Shown here one piece after another: positions 16,620-24,400 of a stretch of 44,704 nucleotides of DNA. The translations under genes and the position numbers were made by a program. The notes under the pieces are model-generated. The model made no database searches. It saw nothing but the letters and a program-made list of their open reading frames with translations, and had not been told where the DNA came from. The stretch is from an uncultured Clostridia bacterium (GTDB taxonomy: Bacteria > Bacillota > Clostridia > RUG12999): positions 1 to 44,704 of the forward strand of contig CAKVOK010000025.1 in assembly GCA_934792465.1 (NCBI GenBank). The letters run 5' to 3'. Position 1 is the first letter of the stretch; each line of letters opens with the position of its first letter.

Positions 16620-17261
16620 TTACATATATTTTTTTATTTCTTCTTTAATATTATGCATTTCGAGGTCTATCTCATCAAGCTTGTCTGCACATCTCGTCAG
16701 GCGGTTCTCCAGTTCTTTCGGGATATTAATCGCCGATTTGTAATAAATCTTATGTTCGATACTCGCCCACAAGTCCATACTTATCGACCTGAACTGCACT
16801 TCCGTTATAACATTTTTCACTTCATTCGACAAAAATATCGGTATTTCTATAAGCATATGCAGCGAACGGTAGCCGTTCGGCTTCGGATTCGCTATATAAT
16901 CTTTCACCTTTATGACCGTTACGTCGCTTTGCTGTTCCAGCATTCTCGCAACCGTATAAACGTCTTTCGCAAAGGAACATATTACACGCACACCGCCTAT
17001 ATCATGCACATATTTTTCCGCATTTTCGACATTCGGCGCATGACCGCCCTTAATAAGCTTCTTTACAATCTGCTGCGGGTCTTTCACCCTTGTCGTTATA
17101 TGCTCGATAGGATTGTAATCGTGTAGGAAATGATATTCTTCATTTAATATATTAAGCTTTGTTTCTATCTCGTCTATCCCGAATTTGCTGAGCAAAAACA
17201 GATGCTTCCATTTATCTATATTTTCAGCGGAAATCTGCGTTTCCATCATCATATTGTCCAT
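16620..17261 (-). CDS. small alarmone synthetase (RelA/SpoT domain GTP pyrophosphokinase)
   Basis: This is a 213-residue single-domain (p)ppGpp synthetase of the RelP/RelQ class. It transfers pyrophosphate from ATP to GDP or GTP. It has only the synthetase fold: DIGGVRVICSF (ATP/metal site), NPKPNGYRSLH (nucleotide-binding G-loop) and EVQFRSISMDLWASIEHKI. There is no HD hydrolase, TGS or ACT domain, which sets it apart from long RelA/SpoT. The ATG at 17261 is chosen over an upstream in-frame start because GGAGG stands five bases before it. It appears monocistronic. A TATAAT -10 box lies at 17293-17298, and a short GTGCC/GGCAC hairpin sits just before the ribosome site. RelP and RelQ cannot be told apart by eye. 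Confidence 0.9.
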   Translation of the reverse strand: MDNMMMETQISAENIDKWKHLFLLSKFGIDEIETKLNILNEEYHFLHDYNPIEHITTRVKDPQQIVKKLIKGGHAPNVENAEKYVHDIGGVRVICSFAKDVYTVARMLEQQSDVTVIKVKDYIANPKPNGYRSLHMLIEIPIFLSNEVKNVITEVQFRSISMDLWASIEHKIYYKSAINIPKELENRLTRCADKLDEIDLEMHNIKEEIKKYM

Positions 17262-17292
17262 TTTAACCTCCGTTGTGCCTTTATCGGCACGC

Positions 17293-17298
17293 ATTATA
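17293..17298 (-). promoter_or_regulatory. -10 box upstream of the alarmone synthetase gene
   Basis: A perfect TATAAT lies on the minus strand about 32 bp before the start codon. The -35 region is poor (TTGTGT with a 15-bp spacer), so an activator or a short-spacer promoter is possible. Confidence 0.45.
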
Positions 17299-17340
17299 TA
17301 TTTCAAAACATTTACACAAAATGTATTTTTTTAACATTCA

Positions 17341-17371
17341 AAAAATTAAGGGGATGAAAAAATCACCCCCT
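17341..17371 (-). terminator. terminator after yqeY
   Basis: A 9-bp stem (AGGGGGTGA with TCATCCCCT, one G-U pair; 17349-17371) is followed by a U-rich tail on the minus strand. It begins seven bases after the stop codon of the yqeY-like gene and ends the rpsU-yqeY transcript. Confidence 0.8.
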
Positions 17372-17378
17372 ATAATTA

Positions 17379-17822
17379 TCAGCTTAAGCGTTGTTTGATT
17401 AAACTATTTATAATATGTCCGTCACATCTTCCGTTTACTTTCGGCATTATCACCGACATCACTTTGCCCATATCTTTCATGGACGAAGCACCTGTTTCGG
17501 CAATACATTCATCAACAATTTTTTGGATTTCCTCTTCAGATAACTGTGAAGGCAGGTATGGCATTAAAATATTGATTTTACGTTTAAGCTCATCAATTAA
17601 ATCCTGTCTGCCGCTTTTTTCATATTCCGGTAAAGCGTCTTTATACTTCTTTACCTCTTTTGCAATTACATTTACTATGCCGTCATCATCCAAAGTTGTG
17701 CGGTTATCTTTTTCATACTGTAATACAGCCGCTCTCGCAAGCTGCAAAGTGTTTTTCTTTACAGTATCTTTTTCCCGCATAGCAACCTTTAATTCATCTA
17801 AAAGTTTTTCCTTTAAATTCAT
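17379..17822 (-). CDS. yqeY: GatB/YqeY domain-containing protein
   Basis: This 147-residue protein matches YqeY, a stand-alone domain resembling the C-terminal tRNA-binding part of GatB. Typical segments are LLDELKVAMREKDTVKKNTLQLARAAV near the N-terminus, then YLPSQLSEEEI and MKDMGKVMSVIMPKVNGRCDG near the end. A role linked to tRNA-dependent amidation has been proposed for the family but is not settled. The gene lies 11 bp downstream of rpsU, a common pairing in Firmicutes, and shares its promoter and terminator. Confidence 0.93.
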   Translation of the reverse strand: MNLKEKLLDELKVAMREKDTVKKNTLQLARAAVLQYEKDNRTTLDDDGIVNVIAKEVKKYKDALPEYEKSGRQDLIDELKRKINILMPYLPSQLSEEEIQKIVDECIAETGASSMKDMGKVMSVIMPKVNGRCDGHIINSLIKQRLS

Positions 17823-17833
17823 AATAACACCGA

Positions 17834-18010
17834 TTATTTATACTTTCTTTTTCTTGCTGCTTCAGATTTCTTTTTACGTTTCACGCTGGGTTTTTCATAA
17901 TGTTCTCTCTTTCTCAGCTCCGATAAAACACCTGATTTTGCACAGGAATGTTTAAATCTGCGTAATGCGCTTTCCAAAGATTCATTTTCTCTAACTTTTA
18001 TCTCAGCCAT
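17834..18010 (-). CDS. rpsU: 30S ribosomal protein S21
   Basis: This 58-residue basic protein is the normal length for Clostridia. It begins MAEIKVRENESLESALRRFK and ends in a Lys/Arg-rich tail (KRKKKSEAARKRKYK) that binds 16S rRNA near the anti-Shine-Dalgarno helix. An in-frame start further upstream (18064) is rejected because GGAGGGAGG stands seven bases before the ATG at 18010. A perfect consensus promoter lies 88 bp upstream. It forms an operon with yqeY. Confidence 0.97.
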   Translation of the reverse strand: MAEIKVRENESLESALRRFKHSCAKSGVLSELRKREHYEKPSVKRKKKSEAARKRKYK

Positions 18011-18097
18011 GATTTTCCCTCCCTCCGCTTTGAACAATCCTACAAATTTTGCCGAACAAAACATAGGAAGTTTGTAGCGTCACACACCATATAATAT

Positions 18098-18126
18098 ATT
18101 ATACAACGTTTCGGTGCTTTTGTCAA
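18098..18126 (-). promoter_or_regulatory. consensus sigma-A promoter of rpsU-yqeY
   Basis: TTGACA (18121-18126), a 17-bp spacer and TATAAT (18098-18103) on the minus strand. It is a perfect match at both boxes and spacing, and the strongest promoter in the window. It leaves a leader of about 80 nt. The 211-bp gap at 18011-18221 holds this promoter and the operon terminator next to 18181-18207. Confidence 0.92.
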
Positions 18127-18180
18127 GTACTTTTTGTAACTTTTTTATACTTAACAAAAAATTTCAACATTTCGATATGT

Positions 18181-18207
18181 AAAAAGCGGCGAATTTCGCT
18201 TCGCCGC
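18181..18207 (-). terminator. terminator of the 20-kb polysaccharide operon
   Basis: A perfect 8-bp GC-rich stem (GCGGCGAA/TTCGCCGC; 18186-18207) with a six-base loop is followed by UUUUUA on the minus strand. It begins 15 bases after the stop of the last operon gene. Confidence 0.9.
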
Positions 18208-18221
18208 CCATACATATTATG

Positions 18222-20075
18222 TTATTTTAAGATTTCCGCTTCCGGTGCCGCACCGTTCCAGACAAAGCCGAGCGTCTTTGCCGACTTCGTTACCGTAATT
18301 TCAAAATCCTCCGTTGTGTCTGCCGATACGCTCTTTTTCTGCATTGCGCAGTCAACAAGCTTTCCGTTTTCATCGTAGGTTGCCGCAAATACGGATATTT
18401 CCGAATCCTTGCCTACGGCATTCACGGAAGCCGCGAGCGTTGTTTTGCCGTTCTCGCCGTCCGTGAAATTGTATGACGGTACATCAACGGAAGCCGGTAT
18501 TTCATAATCTATCGACACTCTGTAAATCGAACGCGTATAATCATTATTATATTCCGGACTATCGTTTTTCATTGTCGGGAATACTATTTTCAAATATTTC
18601 ATTCCTGCAGGAATATTATCACTTGCATATCTTAAATTAACGCAACCGTTATCTGTCAAATCCTCAAATCCGAATTGATTTCCCCACTGCATTTCAAGTC
18701 CCAAATCAGTATAATTTTCATCATCGGGAGAAACCATTATTTTATACATCTCCTCATATTCCGCAAACATCATACCTGTTCCTCGTACATCTACCGCCGT
18801 AATATTTCCGTCTGTATGATATGTTACATATCCGCCGTCAACTACGGTTCTCTCCATACCAAATGCATTCGTACTGTATGTATTTCCGGCTTTATCTTTA
18901 TATGTAAATGATGTCACCGCATCAAGCAATCCGTTGCGGTCATATAACTTACTAAAGTCTTTGCAGTAATCATCAATGCAGCCGTAACCGTTTTTATAAT
19001 ACTCTGCCTTAACATTATATATACCTCTGCTGTAATCATACTGATATGAAGAGTCTTCTTTCAGCGGCGGAAGAACAATTTTCAAATACTTCATACCTGC
19101 CGGAATATTATTTGAAGAATATTCTACGGGAATAAACTCTCGATTAACGGATTTATCAATTATATAACCACTCGTCAGCCATTTCCATCTGAGATTGAGG
19201 TCTGTATAATTTACTCCGTCCGGTGATACCATAACCTGATATGCACATTCCGCATCAGGCACATCATACTCACCTATCATATATATGACTCCGTTTACGG
19301 TAACAGATGAAATATTCCCGCCCAATTCATATATAACATAAGCGCTGTTACGGTTTGTGCCACTCATTCCGTACATACCCGATTGCAGCACATCTGCATT
19401 CAGATTGTGTATTTCGGGAAGCAAGCCGCTGCTTTCTTTAACCTTGTTTAAACTTGAACAATTGTCATTAAACATCATATAACCTTTTTTAGTATATTCC
19501 ACATTTACACTGTATACGGAGCGGCTGTAATCACTTTGGTTTGCTCCTTTATCAACAAGCGTAGGAAATTCTATTTTAAGATATTTCATACCCATTGGTA
19601 TATCATCGCTTGACAAACGTCCGTTTACTCTGCCGTCATCCGTCAAATCATTAAATCCGAACTGATTTCCCCATTTTAATTCGAGTCCCAGGTCAGTATA
19701 ATAAATATTATCCGGTGAAACCTTTATCTTATATATAAAACTGTAATTCCCCGGAATATCCGTTACATACTCCACAAACATCGCAGCCGTTACCCTGATA
19801 TCAACAGATGAAATATCTCCGTCAATCTCATATGTAACATATCCGCTTTTTGTTTCTTTCGCCATACCGAATGCCGTTGCGCTGTAAGGATTTCCGCTTT
19901 TATCCTTATACGTCAACGTCTGCGATTCGCTGAGCATTCCCTCTTTCTCGTACACCTTGCCGAAATCCGCGCAGCTGTCCGTCAGCGTACCCGTTTTTTC
20001 AACTGCGGCATTCACAGCCGTTGTCATACCAAATACCATACCCATGGCAATCAGAAAAGATAGTATTTTTTTCAT
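18222..20075 (-). CDS. secreted protein with three tandem ~157-residue modules
   Basis: The family is not one I recognise. A signal peptide (1-24, AVNA-A) precedes three homologous modules at residues 31-194, 203-359 and 367-524 and a C-terminal module at 536-617. Each repeated module opens with D-x-x-C (DSCADF, DNCSSL, DYCKDF), then has a G-Y-V-T/I-Y strand, I-K/M-V-S-P-D-x-x-x-Y-T-D-L, and IP-x-GMKYLKI-x-F/L-P, and closes with D-Y-S/T-R-S/G-I/V-Y-x-V. The SPD...YTDL and MKYLKI pieces resemble discoidin (F5/8 type C) jelly-roll binding domains, so glycan binding is a reasonable inference. Modules 1 and 3 are the closest pair (both share WGNQFGF), suggesting recent duplication. No anchor or catalytic domain is visible. 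The ATG follows AGGAGG. It is the last gene of the operon, 57 bp after the second GH74-like gene. Confidence 0.85.
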   Translation of the reverse strand: MKKILSFLIAMGMVFGMTTAVNAAVEKTGTLTDSCADFGKVYEKEGMLSESQTLTYKDKSGNPYSATAFGMAKETKSGYVTYEIDGDISSVDIRVTAAMFVEYVTDIPGNYSFIYKIKVSPDNIYYTDLGLELKWGNQFGFNDLTDDGRVNGRLSSDDIPMGMKYLKIEFPTLVDKGANQSDYSRSVYSVNVEYTKKGYMMFNDNCSSLNKVKESSGLLPEIHNLNADVLQSGMYGMSGTNRNSAYVIYELGGNISSVTVNGVIYMIGEYDVPDAECAYQVMVSPDGVNYTDLNLRWKWLTSGYIIDKSVNREFIPVEYSSNNIPAGMKYLKIVLPPLKEDSSYQYDYSRGIYNVKAEYYKNGYGCIDDYCKDFSKLYDRNGLLDAVTSFTYKDKAGNTYSTNAFGMERTVVDGGYVTYHTDGNITAVDVRGTGMMFAEYEEMYKIMVSPDDENYTDLGLEMQWGNQFGFEDLTDNGCVNLRYASDNIPAGMKYLKIVFPTMKNDSPEYNNDYTRSIYRVSIDYEIPASVDVPSYNFTDGENGKTTLAASVNAVGKDSEISVFAATYDENGKLVDCAMQKKSVSADTTEDFEITVTKSAKTLGFVWNGAAPEAEILK

Positions 20076-20132
20076 TTTCCAAAACCTCCTGAAAATTTAA
20101 TATATTTTTATATGCCCCGCATATTGATAAGA

Positions 20133-23100
20133 TTAATTTATAATCGGCGCAAGAGATTTTTCGCCCCATACAAAATATTTCACCGTATTCTGCGTATTCT
20201 CCGGCGTCTGCGCTTTCAGCGCACCCTCATCGGATATATACTTGGAATCGCCCGGCGTAACCCGAACAAGCTTTCCGCCGCTGTATTCCGCCGTGTAAAT
20301 CACAAGTTTTTCGTTCAAAAGCTTATTATCGTAAATATGCGCCGTTGCACCGCCCGAATACGTAATACGGCTTTCCGGTGTTTTGTCCGCAGTGTCGCAC
20401 ATCAGCACTCCCCTGCCCTCTGTCGCAACATACACTCTGCCGTAAATTCTTCTGTCCGCAGCTATCATTGACGGCAAAAGCCCTATCCCCTGCCGTTCGC
20501 CGTTCAGCTTCGTCATACCGACGTCGTTCACACAGTAAAGTCCTCTTTCGCCGTTCAGCGTGCCGAGAATATAAAGTACATTATCCGCTCCGAAGCTTAC
20601 GCCCTCTGCATTCGTTATATTATTTACTTTGCTGAAGCTTGCACCGTAATCCGTACTCCTGTAAAGTCCTTTATTACTTGCGCTTACCCAAATTTCGCCC
20701 GGTGTTCCCGGCTTGCTTTCCACAGCCGCACAGCGGTAATCGGACAAATCCTTCGGCAAATCTGCCGTTTTTTCAAAGCTTTTTCCGCAGTCCGTACTGA
20801 TATAAAACGCACCGTTTCTGTTGTCGTAAAAATAAAATACGTTTTCATTCGAGCGGTCGGCGGAAAGCACCTTTCCGTAACTCGTCAAAAGACTATCCGG
20901 AAGTCCGCTTGCATCGTGCCAGGTTTCTCCGAAATCGTGAGAGTATTTGCACACCGGCGTACTTGATCCGTTTTCCCTTATATTTGTTATTGCAACTATC
21001 GCCGGCACACCGTATTTTGTTACATCGGACGAAATCGCCGCCGCTCCGGAATAATAATCATCATTGCTTTCCCAGCCTTTTGCGTCCCAATTCCTGCCGT
21101 TGTCGTCCGATACAGCAACCTGAATATGGGTCTTGTCATTATTTCCGGCACGCACCGTCACCACATAATCCGTGTTGTTTTCACAGTAATCATAATCCAT
21201 AGCTTGTGCATACCAATCGACAAGATTATTCCCGTTCTTCTTCAGCACCGGCTGAAGCTGTGCACCATGCGCCGTTGAAACGTCCGTTATTCTGAATGAA
21301 CCCATATCTAACGCACCGACAAAAAGCTGTGTATCTCCCTGCGGAGGTGCGGAAAGCGAGGTTACGCACAGAAGCTCTATGCCGTTTACCTCTGCCGTAA
21401 GCTTTTCGGACGTATCGAATATATTCCCCGTATGCAGCACGGACGAACCCGTCGCAATCCAAAGTTCTCCGTTCGTTTCGGACGGTACAAATTCCATTGC
21501 GGATGCACTGTAGTTTAATATACTCATTGACTCGGCGTCCATCCACGGCATAAATTCCGTTATATCCTCACGGCTTTTATCCGATTCCGATACAATCATA
21601 TTCCAATCCGAATTACCCTTTTTCACCCAGAATTTTCCGAGCATCGAGAGATGACCGCATACAGCGATAACGCTTTCTCCGCCGGAGGCACGCATAACCG
21701 ACATTGTTGTGCCGACGTCCGCAGACGGCGAAATATCCGTCCATGTGCCGTTTTCATATTTGAAAATTCCGGAACAATCCGTTTTGTTGTGAGCCAATCC
21801 CGAAGAAACATATACTGTTCCGCTGACCGTCTCAATATTTACCGGTCTTGTCGGGCTGTTCGGCATAAGCGACCACGTTTCGCCTTTATCAGCTGACGTA
21901 TACACGCCCTTGCAGTATACTCCGGCATACATAATTCCCGTTGTATCATCCGCCGTAATCGTCCTCACGCCGCCGTGTATATCCGCATCGCCGAAATTGC
22001 TGCTGTCTGCCGTTGTGCCTTTCGGAATATCGGCTACGTTTTTCCATGTATCTCCGCCGTCGTGCGTTACGAACATTCCGTCATAATTTGTTCCGCAGAA
22101 AACCGTGTTGCTGTCGTCCGGCATCACAAACAGCGTTTCTCCGCCGCCTATCCTCTGCGGACTGTCTGCATTCAGCTGAACGCTGAGCCCCGTTTTCTTC
22201 CATGTGTTTCCCCTGTTTTCGGATTTCAATACACAACCTTTGTTAAGTCCCATTCCGGCGCATGCCGCATACACCACATCTGTATTATTCGGGTCTAAGC
22301 CTATCGAGGAAACACCGTAATAAAAATTATCAAGCGTATTCGCTTCAAAAAGCGGCGTCCATACACGAGCGGTTTCATCTCTGCGATACATTCCGCCCAC
22401 GTCCGTCCGTGCATATATTATGCTTTTATCTTTCGGATGCACGACAACTCCCGTTACCATGCCGCCGTCACCTATTTTTACGTTTGTCCAATAAGATTCC
22501 CCGTATGACATATCATACGCCGTTTTCAGGCTGAGATTTCTCCTTGCAGTAGGTATACTGCCGCCGTATGCGGTTTTAACCTCCGGCGATATGCTCACGA
22601 TGTACACCGTATTGCCCGAAAGCTTTTTCGCAAGTGTGAGCGTACAGCTGTTACTCTCGGCAGATACTGCCGCTATGCTTGCATTGCTTACACTGAAATT
22701 CTGCGGTATAAGCGTTGAAATATTCATTTTCTGTCCGAATCTTATATAAATCTTATCACTTGCCGCATGGTTTCCGCTGTCCTTTATCTCCGCATCTCTG
22801 TATTCTACGGACGTTACCGTTCCGTTTCCGAGAGCCGCCGCAGACTGCGAATGCCCCGCCGAAGAAAGTATCTGCGGAAACTCGATTTTGAGGTAATGCA
22901 TATTGTCCGGTATACTTGATGTGCTTTTTATTTTTCGGCACATAACGTATTCCGAACCGGATATTGTACCGTTCCACGGTCTTGTATATCCTTTATCCTC
23001 TTCAATGTATGTATAGTTTACATTATCCTCCGAAACCGACACGAGAAATTCCGAACCCGAAACCTTGCCGCCGTGTTCATACGTATTAAATTCAAAGCTT

Positions 23101-24398
23101 TTCAAATCGCCCGGAGTATTGTAAATCACATAGCTGCGATTTTCATTGAATCCCGGCGCAAAAAGCTTTTCTTCTCTGCCGTTCCAGCCGCTTATAATCG
23201 CTGTTCCGTCACTGTGCGAATATACGCTTGAAAATCCCGTATTATCTTCTTTAAGAACCGTCAATCCCACAAATTCCGAGGTCTTAAAGCTTATCTGCTG
23301 TCTTAAAGGCTTTATTTTCAGCGTATAGGCTCTGCCTCCCGACATAGCCGACGAGAACGTCAGCGTGCATTTCAGCTTATTGGAAGTCTGCGTGACAGAC
23401 TTAATCTCGCCGTCCTCCAGTGCAAAATCGCTTGCGGTAAGCTTACCCGGGCTTTCGGAAAACTTAACCGTCAGCCGATTCAGCGGCTGCACATCTTCCG
23501 TGCTGTCCAAATATGCAATGTTACCGCCTTTATACCATATTATGACCTTTTTTATGCCTGTGTCCGCACTGTTCAGACGTATGCGCAGATATTTTGCGCC
23601 GTCCGTCAATCCCGACATATACGTACTGCCGTCCGCAGACGAAGATACTTTATAATTGCTCTGTTCCTGCGTAATTTTCACGCTGTATATGCTGCGCTGA
23701 AAATTAATATCCGTTTCGCCGTCTTTTAACGTCGGGAAATATATCTTGATATATCCGATACCCTCCGGCAGCACAGTACTCTTATACTTATACTGTATCG
23801 CATAAGTAAGCTTCGTATCGTTTGCGCCGAAATTGTCGGTGTAATTCACGCCTCTTTCCAGTTTCGTATAGCTTTCGCCGTCCGAAGAAACGTAAATGTC
23901 GTAATATAGCGTATTTTCATATACATATGAACCGTGAATCTTCGTACCTATTTCAAATGAAGATATTTCCCCGTCCGCTCTGTATTCTACCCAGCCTGTT
24001 TTCTCATTTGCCGCAAGTCCGTATACCGGAGAATCGTACCATGTATCGGACTGCGCCATATTTCCGCTCTGCGAATATATCTTTGAAAGGTCTGTGCAAT
24101 TATCCTCGATTTCGGATTTGACGGATGTCATATCTTCTGTCGTTTTAACTTCAAAATCTGCCATTTCTCCCGGCACGGCGTATTCCGCCGTACCGGTCTG
24201 CGCACCCTGTTTCAGCGACAAAACGGGATATGAAAACATAGTTTTGTTTACCTCTATATTACCGTCCGTTGACGAAAGCATTTCCGTCGAAGTGCAGTTG
24301 TCTGTAAGTATGAACATTTCCTGCGCCGTACAGTTGATACACGCCGCAAGCATTGCCGCCGAAACAAGAACCGCTGTTATTTTTCTGCATATTTTCAT
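20133..24398 (-). CDS. GH74-like beta-propeller glycoside hydrolase with discoidin-like modules
   Basis: This exported 1,421-residue protein probably attacks a beta-glucan backbone such as xyloglucan. The GH74-like region (about 636-1336) has the family opening WTNVKIGDGGMVTGV, IIYARTDVGG and many Asp-box-like turns (ENRGNTW, HDGGDTW, DDNGRNW, HDFGETW). D666 in ARTDVGG and D1068 in AMDYD are about 400 residues apart, as expected for the two catalytic aspartates of GH74. Upstream lie a half-length copy (28-95) and a complete copy (97-245) of the operon's repeated module, SbsA-like Ig segments (about 300-375 and 545-625), and a third divergent module (about 380-533). The shared C-terminal module occupies 1345-1421. 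Its start peptide contains LAAC (Cys20), a possible lipobox, so it may be a lipoprotein. The ATG at 24398 follows GGAGG and stands two bases after the previous stop codon. Confidence 0.85.
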   Translation of the reverse strand: MKICRKITAVLVSAAMLAACINCTAQEMFILTDNCTSTEMLSSTDGNIEVNKTMFSYPVLSLKQGAQTGTAEYAVPGEMADFEVKTTEDMTSVKSEIEDNCTDLSKIYSQSGNMAQSDTWYDSPVYGLAANEKTGWVEYRADGEISSFEIGTKIHGSYVYENTLYYDIYVSSDGESYTKLERGVNYTDNFGANDTKLTYAIQYKYKSTVLPEGIGYIKIYFPTLKDGETDINFQRSIYSVKITQEQSNYKVSSSADGSTYMSGLTDGAKYLRIRLNSADTGIKKVIIWYKGGNIAYLDSTEDVQPLNRLTVKFSESPGKLTASDFALEDGEIKSVTQTSNKLKCTLTFSSAMSGGRAYTLKIKPLRQQISFKTSEFVGLTVLKEDNTGFSSVYSHSDGTAIISGWNGREEKLFAPGFNENRSYVIYNTPGDLKSFEFNTYEHGGKVSGSEFLVSVSEDNVNYTYIEEDKGYTRPWNGTISGSEYVMCRKIKSTSSIPDNMHYLKIEFPQILSSAGHSQSAAALGNGTVTSVEYRDAEIKDSGNHAASDKIYIRFGQKMNISTLIPQNFSVSNASIAAVSAESNSCTLTLAKKLSGNTVYIVSISPEVKTAYGGSIPTARRNLSLKTAYDMSYGESYWTNVKIGDGGMVTGVVVHPKDKSIIYARTDVGGMYRRDETARVWTPLFEANTLDNFYYGVSSIGLDPNNTDVVYAACAGMGLNKGCVLKSENRGNTWKKTGLSVQLNADSPQRIGGGETLFVMPDDSNTVFCGTNYDGMFVTHDGGDTWKNVADIPKGTTADSSNFGDADIHGGVRTITADDTTGIMYAGVYCKGVYTSADKGETWSLMPNSPTRPVNIETVSGTVYVSSGLAHNKTDCSGIFKYENGTWTDISPSADVGTTMSVMRASGGESVIAVCGHLSMLGKFWVKKGNSDWNMIVSESDKSREDITEFMPWMDAESMSILNYSASAMEFVPSETNGELWIATGSSVLHTGNIFDTSEKLTAEVNGIELLCVTSLSAPPQGDTQLFVGALDMGSFRITDVSTAHGAQLQPVLKKNGNNLVDWYAQAMDYDYCENNTDYVVTVRAGNNDKTHIQVAVSDDNGRNWDAKGWESNDDYYSGAAAISSDVTKYGVPAIVAITNIRENGSSTPVCKYSHDFGETWHDASGLPDSLLTSYGKVLSADRSNENVFYFYDNRNGAFYISTDCGKSFEKTADLPKDLSDYRCAAVESKPGTPGEIWVSASNKGLYRSTDYGASFSKVNNITNAEGVSFGADNVLYILGTLNGERGLYCVNDVGMTKLNGERQGIGLLPSMIAADRRIYGRVYVATEGRGVLMCDTADKTPESRITYSGGATAHIYDNKLLNEKLVIYTAEYSGGKLVRVTPGDSKYISDEGALKAQTPENTQNTVKYFVWGEKSLAPIIN

Positions 24399-24400
24399 GT

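Noticed and set aside
20133..24398. The half-length module at the start of the second GH74-like protein as a frameshift or pseudogene remnant
   Set aside because: The frame is continuous with no internal stop, and the next complete module starts directly after it. It is more likely a diverged or truncated domain than a broken gene.
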